Made by a program: the position numbers and the translations under genes
In this document: positions 1 to 8,145 of the stretch, in pieces
How positions within the stretch are numbered: position 1 is the first letter of the stretch
Layout: every line of letters starts with the position of its first letter
The notes under the pieces: model-generated
What the model saw: only the letters and a program-made list of their open reading frames with translations
Told to the model about the DNA's origin: nothing
Database searches by the model: none
Origin: Mucilaginibacter sabulilitoris
Lineage (GTDB): Bacteria; Bacteroidota; Bacteroidia; Sphingobacteriales; Sphingobacteriaceae
Direction: 5' to 3'
DNA: 64,000 nucleotides
Assembly: GCF_034262375.1 (NCBI RefSeq)
Contig: NZ_CP139558.1
Span: 5,952,001 to 6,016,000 of the forward strand

Positions 1-361
1 GATCAACTGAGCCATCAACGTGTATCACATTATCATTATCAAAGCAGCGGAGCACATGTATAATGGCATTTGTAGCACGTATATTGGCCAAAAACTGGTT
101 ACCCAATCCTTCGCCTTTACTGGCGCCTTTTACAAGGCCCGCTATATCAACAATTTCAATAACATTTGGTACTATACTTTTTGGCTGTACTATTTCGGTA
201 AGCTTGGTTAAGCGCTCATCAGGCACGGTAATAACGCCTACATTTGGCTCAATGGTGCAAAACGGAAAGTTGGCTGCCTGCGCTTTGGCATTTGATAAGC
301 AATTAAAAAGTGTTGATTTACCCACATTTGGTAAACCTACTATCCCACATTGTAAACCCAT
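1..361 (-). CDS. ychF: Redox-regulated ATPase/GTPase YchF (Obg-like ATPase), 5' part only
   Basis: The reverse strand reads 120 codons from ATG at 361 to the window edge without a stop, so the C-terminal two thirds lie outside. The P-loop GLPNVGKS is at residues 9-16 and the switch region DIAGLVKGAS follows near residue 85. The sequence around ANFPFCTIEPN is typical of the YchF/OLA1 group of TRAFAC P-loop proteins, which prefer ATP and associate with ribosomes. The family is known to be a ubiquitous cytosolic translation or stress factor. A -7-like element read on the minus strand (473-480, TATCTTTG) could serve it, with about 100 nt of leader that includes the inverted repeat at 369-470. The assignment is firm; only the length is unknown. 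Confidence 0.95.
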   Translation of the reverse strand, partial: MGLQCGIVGLPNVGKSTLFNCLSNAKAQAANFPFCTIEPNVGVITVPDERLTKLTEIVQPKSIVPNVIEIVDIAGLVKGASKGEGLGNQFLANIRATNAIIHVLRCFDNDNVIHVDGSVD

Positions 362-368
362 ATTTTAT

Positions 369-470
369 AAATTTGCCCCCTTTTATTCTCCCCCGGAAGG
401 GGAGACTTCCTGTTTATCATGTTTATAATAGCCCTCCCTTCCGGGGAGGGTTGGGTGGGGCTTAAATTTG
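369..470. repeat. Intergenic inverted repeat (G/C-rich arms)
   Basis: Two arms pair with each other: CTCCCCCGGAAGGGGAG at 388-404 and its near reverse complement CCCTCCCTTCCGGGGAGGG at 432-450. The pairing extends outward through CCCCC/GGGTGGGG to AAATTT at both ends. The arms are much more GC-rich than the surroundings. It sits between divergent ychF and mgtE, so it is transcribed only as leader. It looks like a dispersed REP-type element rather than a terminator; other copies elsewhere in the genome cannot be seen here. Confidence 0.6.
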
Positions 471-584
471 CGCAAAGATAACAGAAAATTTTGCCTTATA
501 ATTTGAAAAAATAAACGACTTTTGCCATCGTCAAAACAAGGCACACAACTTAATAATAAGATGTAAAAAACGAGGGTGACTTTT

Positions 585-1955
585 ATGAAAGAAATGGTTG
601 AACAAATAGAATTGTTACTGGAACAGGATGATAATACCCAACTACAGGAATATTTGAACAACCTTAATATTTCTGACGTTGAAGAACTCATAGATGAATT
701 GCCCGAGCATGGCCCCCGGTTTATTGAAACCCTTTCATTAAACCGTGCGGTTAACGTTTTCCGGATATTGGACTCTCCTACCCAGGAGCGTATTATCAAA
801 AAACTATCGGGCCAAAAAGTTGCCGATCTGATCAATGAACTTCCTCCAGATGACCGTACCGCTCTTTTTAGCGAACTGCATGGCGATGCTGTTAAAAAAC
901 TGATCCTGCACCTGTCGCCCGAAGACCGCAAAGAAGCCTTGTCATTACTGGGCTACGAGGAAGATAGCGTTGGACGCTTAATGACGCCTGATTATATTGC
1001 CGTTAAAAGAACATGGGATGTAACACGTGTATTATCGCACATACGCAGGTACGGTAAAAACTCCGAAACCATTGATGTAATATATGTAATTGATGAAAAC
1101 GGTATATTACTGGATGACATCAGGATACGTGAAATATTATTGGTTAAACCCGAAACCAAGGTAAGCGACCTGATGGATGGTCGCCTCATTGCGCTGAGCG
1201 CAAGCGACCCGCAGGAAGAAGCCATTAATGTGTTCAGAATGAACAACCGCGTGGCTTTACCGGTAGTTGATAATGAAAACATACTGCTGGGCATTGTAAC
1301 CGTTGATGATATTTTATGGATAGCCAATGAAGAGTACACCGAGGATATTCAAAAAATTGGTGGTACCGAAGCGCTGGACGAACCTTACCTTGATATTAAC
1401 CTGTTCAGGCTGGTAAAAAAACGGGTAGGCTGGCTCATTATTTTATTTCTGGGCGAAATGCTTACGGCCACCGCCATGGGCTTTTTTGAAAAAGCTATTG
1501 AAAAGGCTGTTGTGCTGGCTTTATTTATCCCTTTGATCATATCAAGCGGTGGCAATAGCGGGTCGCAGGCATCTACCCTGATCATACAGGCTATGGCGCT
1601 GGGCGAAGTAACCGTTGCTGATTGGTGGAACGTTATGCGCCGCGAACTGCTATCGGGCCTTATGCTCGGGCTTACCCTCGGAATGATAGGTTTCATGCGC
1701 ATATACATCTGGACGCTATTTTCGCCCATTTATGGCCCCCACTGGATATTAGTAGGATTAACTGTTGGCTGCGCTCTTGTTGGCGTAGTGTTATGGGGAT
1801 CGTTGGCGGGTTCTATGCTGCCACTGATATTGAAACGCCTTGGCGCCGACCCTGCCACATCCTCAGCGCCATTTGTGGCTACGCTGGTTGATGTAACCGG
1901 GCTGATTATTTACTTTACCATAGCCGTAATGCTAATGCGGGGTGTGCTGTTGTAA
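585..1955 (+). CDS. mgtE: Magnesium transporter MgtE
   Basis: About 456 residues, the usual MgtE length. An N-terminal helical superhelix domain (about 1-125, with the FSELHGDAVKKL type repeats) is followed by two CBS domains (about 130-255, including RLMTPDYIAV and VDDIL) and then the membrane domain with five predicted helices in the last 180 residues. The signature segment ISSGGNSGSQAST lies in the pore region. The family is a Mg2+-gated Mg2+ channel of the inner membrane; the CBS and N domains close the pore when Mg2+ is high. The ATG at 585 is chosen over a GTG at 576 in the same frame because it gives the conserved N-terminus. It is a single gene, ending before a bidirectional terminator. 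Confidence 0.95.
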   Translation: MKEMVEQIELLLEQDDNTQLQEYLNNLNISDVEELIDELPEHGPRFIETLSLNRAVNVFRILDSPTQERIIKKLSGQKVADLINELPPDDRTALFSELHGDAVKKLILHLSPEDRKEALSLLGYEEDSVGRLMTPDYIAVKRTWDVTRVLSHIRRYGKNSETIDVIYVIDENGILLDDIRIREILLVKPETKVSDLMDGRLIALSASDPQEEAINVFRMNNRVALPVVDNENILLGIVTVDDILWIANEEYTEDIQKIGGTEALDEPYLDINLFRLVKKRVGWLIILFLGEMLTATAMGFFEKAIEKAVVLALFIPLIISSGGNSGSQASTLIIQAMALGEVTVADWWNVMRRELLSGLMLGLTLGMIGFMRIYIWTLFSPIYGPHWILVGLTVGCALVGVVLWGSLAGSMLPLILKRLGADPATSSAPFVATLVDVTGLIIYFTIAVMLMRGVLL

Positions 1956-1970
1956 GAAAGCATTTATATT

Positions 1971-2050
1971 TTCATCCTGAGTGAAGCGAAGGAGCTATTA
2001 TGAGCCATACATATCTACGAGCAGATTCTTCGCTTCGCTCAGAATGACAA
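1971..2050. repeat. REP-type inverted repeat element
   Basis: The left arm TCATCCTGAGTGAAGCGAAG (1972-1991) and the right arm CTTCGCTTCGCTCAGAATGA (2028-2047) are near-perfect reverse complements around a loop of about 36 nt. The arm belongs to the widespread GTCATTCTGAGCGAAGCGAAG type of intergenic repeat seen in many Bacteroidota. It sits directly after mgtE and before the terminator. Confidence 0.75.
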
Positions 2051-2077
2051 GTAGTGGTAATAAAAACTTATTAAACA

Positions 2078-2106
2078 ATAAAACCTGCTCTGGAGCAGGT
2101 TTTTCT
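2078..2106. terminator. Bidirectional terminator between mgtE and the PUR-family gene
   Basis: The perfect stem AAACCTGCTC / GAGCAGGTTT with a 2-nt loop (2081-2102) is followed by a T-run on + and preceded by an A-run that becomes a U-run on -. It can serve both convergent genes. Confidence 0.85.
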
Positions 2107-2134
2107 TTATAGTATTAATTTAGTTTTGTTCTGT

Positions 2135-2467
2135 TTATATCTCAAATGAGAAATCCTCATCGGCAGATGCTTTTGCAATTTCAGAATTTTCGCTGTACTC
2201 ATAGCGTTTTTCAACAACTTCCTGGTTTGCTTTGATATAATCAACGGTCTCCTTTAAACCTTCAGCAAATTTTTCGAAGTCTTCTTTGTACAAGAATATC
2301 TTGTGTTTAATAAACACACCGTCTTCCAAACGCTTTTTACTTTCTGTTATTGTAACATAGTAATCGTTTGAACGGGTTGCTTTTACATCAAAAAAATAAG
2401 TCCTCTTCCCGGCTCTCACCTTCTTTGAAAAAACCTCTTCACGCTCTCTGTTGTCAAAATCTCCCAT
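2135..2467 (-). CDS. DUF3276 / PUR-family DNA- and RNA-binding protein
   Basis: 110 residues from ATG at 2467 (MGDFDNRE). An upstream in-frame extension exists but adds low-complexity residues without support. The core KVRAGKRTYFFDVKATR followed by DYYVTITESKKR is the PUR-repeat pattern (strand-strand-strand-helix) of the small bacterial PUR-alpha-like proteins. Family members bind single-stranded nucleic acid; the cellular role in Bacteroidota is not established. It has an acidic, disordered C-terminal tail of about 20 residues. It stands alone, convergent with mgtE, and about 130 nt downstream of the ABC exporter gene on the same strand. Confidence 0.85.
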   Translation of the reverse strand: MGDFDNREREEVFSKKVRAGKRTYFFDVKATRSNDYYVTITESKKRLEDGVFIKHKIFLYKEDFEKFAEGLKETVDYIKANQEVVEKRYEYSENSEIAKASADEDFSFEI

Positions 2468-2597
2468 AATGAATATACCTGTAATTAGTTTTGGTTGGCA
2501 TAAATATAAATCAAAATTTGAAAGTGCAAGTATTTTATTCCACTTTATTGAACTTTTTGAAACAATTTGATCACTTTTTTGTGTAAAAACGAAAAAA

Positions 2598-4385
2598 TCA
2601 GGCGTCTTGTTCCTCTTCAAGCAATTGTTTTTCGTATAATTCAAAGTAAGTGCCTTTCAACTGCATTAGGTATTCATGGTTTCCGTGTTCAACAATTTCG
2701 CCGTTATCCATCACTAATATTTTATCGGCATTTTTTATGGTTGATATACGATGGGCTATAATAATGCTGGTTTTATTTTGCATTACCCGCCCCAGATTGT
2801 TAAGTATTTCTTCTTCGGTACGGGTGTCAACTGCCGAAAGGCAATCATCAAATATCAATATCTGCGGATGTTTAAAAATAGCACGGGCTATTGATACACG
2901 CTGTTTTTGCCCGCCAGATAATGTTACCCCACGCTCCCCTATCAGCGTTTCAAAGCCACTTTCCAGTTCCATGATATTACTGTAAACAGCAGCGTCTTTA
3001 GCGGCCTGTTCAACCACGGACATTTCAAGCTTATCGGCACTAAAGGCTATATTATTGGCAATGGTATCCGAAAACAGAAAAACCTCCTGCGGTACAAAAC
3101 CAATTTGCGACCTATAATCCTCAAGGCTAAGCTGTTTTACCGGAACCTGATCAATCGAAATTTCGCCGGCTGTGGTATCATACATGCGCATAACCAGGTT
3201 AGCAATAGTCGATTTGCCCGATCCGGTACGGCCGATAATGGCTATCATCTGCCCCGGTTCAACTGTAAACGACACATTTTTTAAAGCCTGTATGCCGGTG
3301 TCGGGATATGTGAACGATACATTATTAAATTCAATGGCTCCTTTAATGGTATGCAAACCAGCATCAGGCAATATAATTTCTGGTTGTTCGTGCAGGAATT
3401 CATTGATACGTTTTTGAGAGGCAGCCGCCCGCTGTATAAGCGAAGTTACCCAGCCTAATGATATCACCGGGAAAGTAAGCATGTTCAGGTATACAATAAA
3501 CTCGGCAATATTGCCCGGTGTAATATTGCCTTTCATTACCTCTACGCCGCCAATATACATCGTAATTACGTTGCTTAACCCAACCAGCAGCAGCATAATA
3601 GGGTAAAACAAAGCCTGCACCTTAACCAGGGCCATAGAATGGGTTTTATAATTTTCACTCTCCGTGGCGAAACTTTTACGTACAAAACTTTCTCTTACAT
3701 ACGACTTGATGACCCTTATCCCCGAAAAGTTTTCCTGTACAAAACTCGACAGTGTTGACAAACGCTCCTGAATTTGCTCGCTACGGAAGTTGATTACATT
3801 ATTCACATAATAAATAATACCTGCCAGTATAGGCAGCGGCAGCACTGAAAGGATAGCCAGTCTTACGTTCACGGTAAGCATAGCATATATCACCAGCATA
3901 AACAATACAACTGTATTAATGGTGTACATAATGCCCGGCCCCAGGTACATACGTACACGGCTCACATCTTCGGTAACACGGTTCATCAGGTCGCCGGTAT
4001 TATGGCGGCGATAAAAGGCAAGTGATAGCTTCTGGTAATGATTATAAATCTCATTTTTCAAATCATACTCAATATGCCGCGACATGAGAATAATAGTTTG
4101 CCGCATAAAAAACAGGAATAAACCACGTAACAGGGCCAGCACTAATACCAAAACGCCAAATAACATCAGGCTGCTTCCAAAAATATCATATATCATACTT
4201 TGCCTGTTAAAACCGGCAAAAAGCTGGTATGCACCAATATTTTCGGTAACCAGGTCAAACGCCACCCGTATTACCTGCGCAGGCAACACACCAAAAATGT
4301 TTGATATAATTACAAATAAAACACCAGGGATCAATCGCCAGCGGTATTTGTAAAAGAATTTATTAAGGTAAGCAAGGTCTTTCAT
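2598..4385 (-). CDS. ABC half-exporter (transmembrane domain fused to ATPase), multidrug/lipid type
   Basis: 595 residues from ATG at 4385 (MKDLAYLNKF); the frame stays open further upstream but without homology-like sequence. Six membrane helices occupy residues 1-320 in the ABC type IV exporter layout. The nucleotide-binding domain follows, with Walker A GRTGSGKST near residue 390, Q-loop GFVPQEVFLF, signature LSGGQKQR, Walker B ILIFDD and H-loop IIIAHRIST. The residue after the Walker B aspartate, normally the catalytic glutamate, is Asp514 (codon 2844-2846). That is the hallmark of the degenerate ATP site in heterodimeric exporters, yet no second half-transporter is adjacent. The substrate cannot be told from the sequence; lipid or drug export is the usual guess. 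Confidence 0.9.
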   Translation of the reverse strand: MKDLAYLNKFFYKYRWRLIPGVLFVIISNIFGVLPAQVIRVAFDLVTENIGAYQLFAGFNRQSMIYDIFGSSLMLFGVLVLVLALLRGLFLFFMRQTIILMSRHIEYDLKNEIYNHYQKLSLAFYRRHNTGDLMNRVTEDVSRVRMYLGPGIMYTINTVVLFMLVIYAMLTVNVRLAILSVLPLPILAGIIYYVNNVINFRSEQIQERLSTLSSFVQENFSGIRVIKSYVRESFVRKSFATESENYKTHSMALVKVQALFYPIMLLLVGLSNVITMYIGGVEVMKGNITPGNIAEFIVYLNMLTFPVISLGWVTSLIQRAAASQKRINEFLHEQPEIILPDAGLHTIKGAIEFNNVSFTYPDTGIQALKNVSFTVEPGQMIAIIGRTGSGKSTIANLVMRMYDTTAGEISIDQVPVKQLSLEDYRSQIGFVPQEVFLFSDTIANNIAFSADKLEMSVVEQAAKDAAVYSNIMELESGFETLIGERGVTLSGGQKQRVSIARAIFKHPQILIFDDCLSAVDTRTEEEILNNLGRVMQNKTSIIIAHRISTIKNADKILVMDNGEIVEHGNHEYLMQLKGTYFELYEKQLLEEEQDA

Positions 4386-4558
4386 AAGCCGGAAAAGCGG
4401 GAAAATCCGAATAATCAAAAGTATTAAAAAGTTGGGAGAGTGATTGCGCCGAAAAGTCGTGCAGATGTAAGATTTATTATGACAATAATATAAATTAATA
4501 CATAAACACTTCATAATCAGCATTAAAAGTCAGGAACAATAATTAATTATCGTGGTAT

Positions 4559-4960
4559 ATGTATCACCAATATAAACTAATTATGAAACCGATATTTTAT
4601 ACTTTAAACTCAAACCTTCCTATAATGATTATCCCGGATAGTCAGGCCCATTTTGATGGTCATGGAATTTTGACCTATACATACAGCATTTACATTGATA
4701 AGCAGAATAATGATCCAATACAGGAAATATCAAAAGAAACCCAACTTCATTTAACTAAAATTAACGACCCAGACTATCTGGGATACATCACCTTTGAACA
4801 ACCAGGCAGGGTGTATAATTATACTGGTAATGGGAAAAGCAGGTTATCTATTTTTGAGATACAGGAAACGGTTGAATTTTTGAATGCGTTAAGAAACACG
4901 CCCTTGCAATGGGATATTACTGATTTAGAAAAACCAAATGACAGTTACGATTTAAAGTAA
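4559..4960 (+). CDS. Hypothetical protein, 133 residues
   Basis: An open frame of 133 codons, or 125 from the second ATG at 4583, with no family I recognise. It has no signal peptide, membrane segment or clear motif. The sequence alternates short hydrophobic strands with polar turns (PGRVYNYTGNGKSRL) and ends in an acidic tail, as in a small soluble beta-rich protein. It lies alone in a 730-bp gap between the divergent ABC gene and the dehydrogenase gene on the same strand. Codon use looks like its neighbours, so it is probably real. Confidence 0.55.
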   Translation: MYHQYKLIMKPIFYTLNSNLPIMIIPDSQAHFDGHGILTYTYSIYIDKQNNDPIQEISKETQLHLTKINDPDYLGYITFEQPGRVYNYTGNGKSRLSIFEIQETVEFLNALRNTPLQWDITDLEKPNDSYDLK

Positions 4961-5052
4961 TTTCAGGATAAGATTTATTTAAAAAAAGAATTTTATAAAT
5001 GTGAAAATAAGTTCAAAAACGTATAACTTATTTCTCATAACGCTATATAAAG

Positions 5053-5083
5053 TTGGTCAGAATAAAAAAAACCTATACTTTTG
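5053..5083 (+). promoter_or_regulatory. Bacteroidota-type promoter for the dehydrogenase gene
   Basis: TTG at 5053-5055 is followed after 20 nt by TACTTTTG (5076-5083), an exact match to TAnnTTTG. Transcription would start near 5090, giving a leader of about 30 nt before the ATG at 5121. This also supports the ATG at 5121 rather than the in-frame start at 5001. Confidence 0.7.
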
Positions 5084-5120
5084 TCGGGCCTTAAAACATT
5101 TACTTGCCGTATACTATATA

Positions 5121-6206
5121 ATGCCTGTTCAACAACAACCGGAATCTATCTTTAGTCAACTCGATGCCTTTGGGCACAAGAAAGTTGTATTTTGCAGCGA
5201 TCCGGATACGGATTTAAAAGCCATCATTGCTATTCATGATACTACTTTAGGTCCCGCCTTTGGAAGCACCCGTATGTGGAATTATAAATCGGAGGCTGAT
5301 GCTTTAAATGATGTATTGCGCTTGTCAAAAAGCATGACCTATAAGTGCGCCATAGCAGGCCTCAATATGGGTGGCGGCTACTCGGTAATTATCGGGGATT
5401 CGCATAAGGATAAAACCGAGGCTTTGATGCGCAAGTTCGGTCGTTTTATTAAAAATTTAAATGGCGAATTTATTACATCGGAGGATGTAGGCACAAATCC
5501 CCGTGATATGGAATATATCCGCATGGAAACCCAGCATGTTACCGGCATACCCGAAAGCCTTGGCGGCAGCGGCGACCCATCGCCTGTAGCAGCACAAGGT
5601 GTTTTTATGGGTATAAAAGCTTGTGTAAAAGAACAATTTGGCAGCGATAGCCTTACTGGCAAATCGGTAATAGTACAAGGCGTTGGCCACGTCGGTGAGC
5701 ACCTCGTACGTTTACTCCGCGATGAAAATGTCAAGGTGTATGTTAGCGATATTCAGGAAGAACGTATTGGTCAGATAGCTAAAAAATATGGCGCTCAGGC
5801 AATATCAAACAATAGTATTTTTGATATCGATGCAGATATTTATGCACCATGTGCGTTAGGTGGTACCATTAATACACAAACTATCAATAAGCTAAAATGC
5901 AGCATTATAGCAGGCTCGGCTAATAATCAGTTACTTGATGAAGCAGATCATGGCACGATGCTTTTAGATAAAGGGATATTGTTTGCACCTGATTATGTAA
6001 TCAATGCAGGCGGCATCATTAACTGTTATTCTGAGCTGATGAATTTCAGCAAAAAACGCACTATGCAACTTACCGAAAATATTTATGAGGTAACACGCAA
6101 CATTTTAAAACTTTCTAAATCAGAAAACATTTCCACTATTAACGCTGCCAATAAAATAGCGGAGAAAAGAATAGCAGACATTAAAAAAGTAAAATCATCC
6201 TATTAA
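5121..6206 (+). CDS. Leu/Glu/Phe/Val dehydrogenase homologue with catalytic lysine replaced
   Basis: 361 residues, the normal size for leucine/phenylalanine dehydrogenases. These enzymes oxidatively deaminate branched-chain or aromatic amino acids with NAD+. The N-terminal substrate domain (about 1-150) contains SMTYKCAIAGLNMGGGY and TSEDVGTNPRDM; the C-terminal Rossmann domain has VIVQGVGHVGEHL near residue 180. The first active-site lysine is present (Lys75). The second, the catalytic Lys in the GGGK motif twelve residues on, is Tyr87 (TAC at 5379-5381), while the aspartate of EDVGT is kept. This predicts weak, altered or absent dehydrogenase activity. The start at 5121 is chosen from the promoter at 5053-5083 and the family length. 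It is 53 nt upstream of nusB, so the two may be cotranscribed. Confidence 0.88.
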   Translation: MPVQQQPESIFSQLDAFGHKKVVFCSDPDTDLKAIIAIHDTTLGPAFGSTRMWNYKSEADALNDVLRLSKSMTYKCAIAGLNMGGGYSVIIGDSHKDKTEALMRKFGRFIKNLNGEFITSEDVGTNPRDMEYIRMETQHVTGIPESLGGSGDPSPVAAQGVFMGIKACVKEQFGSDSLTGKSVIVQGVGHVGEHLVRLLRDENVKVYVSDIQEERIGQIAKKYGAQAISNNSIFDIDADIYAPCALGGTINTQTINKLKCSIIAGSANNQLLDEADHGTMLLDKGILFAPDYVINAGGIINCYSELMNFSKKRTMQLTENIYEVTRNILKLSKSENISTINAANKIAEKRIADIKKVKSSY

Positions 6207-6259
6207 CAACATCATAATTTTAACCATTCGCTAACCGGCGGATCAAATCGTTCTTACAC

Positions 6260-7207
6260 ATGTTAAACAGAAGGCACCTAAGGGTAAAGGTATTACAAGC
6301 GTTATACGCATACCATCAATCGGACACTAAAGATGTCAAGTTACACGAAAAAAACATGCTGCATGGTATTGACCAGGTATATGAAATGTATATCTGGATG
6401 TTATCGCTGATTTCAGAGGTAGGTAATTACGCAGCAAACGATGCCCAGGAAAGAGCAAACAAACATTTACCCACGGCCGAAGACCTGAATGCTGATCTGA
6501 AAATATTAACCAACAGGTTTATTGTTACCCTTAATGATAACCGCGATTATCTCATCGCTTTAAAAAAATACAAGGTTGACTGGGGTTTTGAGCCTGAGCT
6601 GGCAAAAACGCTATTCACTATCCTTAAAAATGCGCCCGAATATGCCGAATACCTGGCAAAAACCGACGATACCATACATACGGATAAAGACATTATTAAA
6701 TTCATTTTCAAAAAAGTAATTTTAAAATCATCAATTGCCGAACAGGTTTTTGAAGACAAATTTATTTTTTGGCCAGTTGACCGCGATGTATTACAGGCGC
6801 TGATAGCTAAAACTTTCAAAAATTTCGCTTCTGAGGATGCCAAACAAAACCATCTGGCCGAAATTACAGGCAACTGGACAGAAGACCGCGAATTTGTGGT
6901 TGATCTGTTTCAAAAAAGCATCAGGTTTGACGCTCCTTACCAGGAACTCATAGCCGCAAAAACCCAAAACTGGGAACCTGAGCGTATTGCCATGATGGAT
7001 ACCCTGTTAATGAAAATGGCCATTACCGAGTTTATTAACTTTACCTCCATACCGGTTAAAGTAACTATTAATGAGTACCTGGAAATATCCAAAGAGTTTA
7101 GCACGCCTAAGAGTAATTCATTTATAAACGGTATCTTAGACAAGATTTTAATTGACCTTAAAGCAGAAAATAAGATCAGGAAAATTGGCAGAGGATTAAT
7201 AGAATAA
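6260..7207 (+). CDS. nusB: Transcription antitermination factor NusB (long Bacteroidota form)
   Basis: 315 residues. It begins MLNRRHLRVKVLQALYAY, the NusB N-terminal helix that follows RR in this phylum. The C-terminal 130 residues hold the NusB fold, with ERIAMMDTLLMKMAITEF and the closing VTINEYLEISKEFSTPKS and FINGILDKI motifs. E. coli NusB has about 139 residues; Bacteroidota forms carry an inserted helical region of about 150 residues. NusB pairs with NusE/S10 at boxA of rRNA operons to prevent termination. It heads a co-directional run nusB - DUF1573 - yajC - ybbR - coaE, with an 11-nt gap to the next gene. Confidence 0.93.
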   Translation: MLNRRHLRVKVLQALYAYHQSDTKDVKLHEKNMLHGIDQVYEMYIWMLSLISEVGNYAANDAQERANKHLPTAEDLNADLKILTNRFIVTLNDNRDYLIALKKYKVDWGFEPELAKTLFTILKNAPEYAEYLAKTDDTIHTDKDIIKFIFKKVILKSSIAEQVFEDKFIFWPVDRDVLQALIAKTFKNFASEDAKQNHLAEITGNWTEDREFVVDLFQKSIRFDAPYQELIAAKTQNWEPERIAMMDTLLMKMAITEFINFTSIPVKVTINEYLEISKEFSTPKSNSFINGILDKILIDLKAENKIRKIGRGLIE

Positions 7208-7218
7208 TAATTGACCTA

Positions 7219-7677
7219 ATGAAAAAATTGTTTTTAAGTTTAATAACAGCAGCTGCATTATTATCAGCCTGTAACCAAACATCAGGAAACGGTTCAACTG
7301 CAGAAAATTCAAACGATAGTGCTGCAACAAAAACCGAAGCAACCAGTGCAAATGCGGCCAATGCCCCGGTAATGAAGTTTGAAAAAGAAAGCCACGATTT
7401 TGGCAAAATAAAAACGGGCGACAAGGTTAGCTACGATTTTAAATTCACCAACAATGGTAAATCACCACTTATTATTACCGATGCGGTTGCAAGCTGCGGC
7501 TGTACTACTCCCGAATGGCCAAAAACACCGGTAAAACCAGGCGAAAGCGGTTTAATTAAAGTAGTGTTTAACAGCGCAGGAAAATCGGGGCTGCAGGATA
7601 AACAAATAACCATTACCGCCAATACCGTACCTGCTCAAAACATGGTGCACTTAATTGGCGAAGTTTTAACGAAATAA
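7219..7677 (+). CDS. DUF1573 domain lipoprotein
   Basis: 152 residues with a lipoprotein signal: the hydrophobic stretch of residues 5-16 ends in LLSAC, so Cys18 would be lipidated. A Ser/Thr/Ala/Asn-rich linker (about 20-50) leads to an Ig-like DUF1573 domain with HDFGKIKTGDKVSYDFKFTN and the CGCTTPEWP segment, which carries the family's paired cysteines. DUF1573 is an ASH/MSP-like beta sandwich of unknown function common in Bacteroidota and often encoded near yajC. It should sit in the periplasm on a membrane anchor. It starts 11 nt after nusB and ends 15 nt before yajC. Confidence 0.9.
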   Translation: MKKLFLSLITAAALLSACNQTSGNGSTAENSNDSAATKTEATSANAANAPVMKFEKESHDFGKIKTGDKVSYDFKFTNNGKSPLIITDAVASCGCTTPEWPKTPVKPGESGLIKVVFNSAGKSGLQDKQITITANTVPAQNMVHLIGEVLTK

Positions 7678-7692
7678 CAATTAATTTAAAAA

Positions 7693-8025
7693 ATGATAGC
7701 AACTATTTTATTACAGGCAGCAGCAAGCGGCGGTTTAGGTAGCTTCAGTACTTTAATACCAATGGTATTAATTATTGCAGTGTTTTACTTTTTCATGATC
7801 CGCCCGCAGGTTAAAAAGCAAAAAGATCAAAAGAAATATGTAGATGAACTAAAAAAAGGCGACAGGGTGGTAACTACTGCCGGTATACACGGCAAAATTA
7901 TCGACCTTAACGATACTACTTTTTTAGTTGAAGTTGATAACGGCAAAATCCGTTTTGATAAATCTGCCATTTCATTAGATGCATCAAAAGCTTTAAATAC
8001 CCCTCCTGCTGCAACAAAAAGCTAA
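7693..8025 (+). CDS. yajC: Sec translocon accessory subunit YajC
   Basis: 110 residues. One membrane helix (about 17-37, LIPMVLIIAVFYFFMIRP) is followed by the diagnostic RPQVKKQKDQKKY and by LKKGDRVVTTAGIHGKI. YajC associates with SecDF-YidC at the inner membrane and assists protein export. The protein is short and ends in an Ala/Pro-rich tail. Its last codons and stop are built into a stem-loop (8012-8037), with the TAA in the loop. Confidence 0.95.
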   Translation: MIATILLQAAASGGLGSFSTLIPMVLIIAVFYFFMIRPQVKKQKDQKKYVDELKKGDRVVTTAGIHGKIIDLNDTTFLVEVDNGKIRFDKSAISLDASKALNTPPAATKS

Positions 8026-8037
8026 CGCTTTTTGTTG
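8012..8037 (+). terminator. Stem-loop overlapping the yajC stop codon
   Basis: The perfect 11-bp stem CAACAAAAAGC / GCTTTTTGTTG has the loop TAAC, which contains the yajC stop codon. The run of T lies in the stem's 3' arm rather than after it, so it may act as a weak terminator, an RNA 3'-end stabiliser, or an attenuator before ybbR. Confidence 0.6.
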
Positions 8038-8094
8038 ATAAAAGACAATTGAACAAAAGATAAAAGACCGGGTTCTTTACTTTTATAAATGAAA

Positions 8095-8145
8095 ACAAAG
8101 GGCGAAAGGTAAGTGGTAGTTTTTACCTTTATCCTTTCGCCTTTG
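8095..8145. repeat. Inverted repeat upstream of ybbR
   Basis: ACAAAGGGCGAAAGG (8095-8109) pairs with CCTTTCGCCTTTGT (8133-8146, one base bulged). The inner GGTAA / TTACC also pairs. The right arm doubles as the first unit of the tandem repeat at 8131-8192. Confidence 0.6.

Noticed and set aside
470..585. Possible magnesium riboswitch upstream of mgtE
   Set aside because: The leader is too short and shows none of the paired elements of an M-box.
383..931. 182-codon frame on the minus strand
   Set aside because: It runs antisense to the firm mgtE gene and through the intergenic repeat; the protein is low-complexity Ser/Arg-rich.
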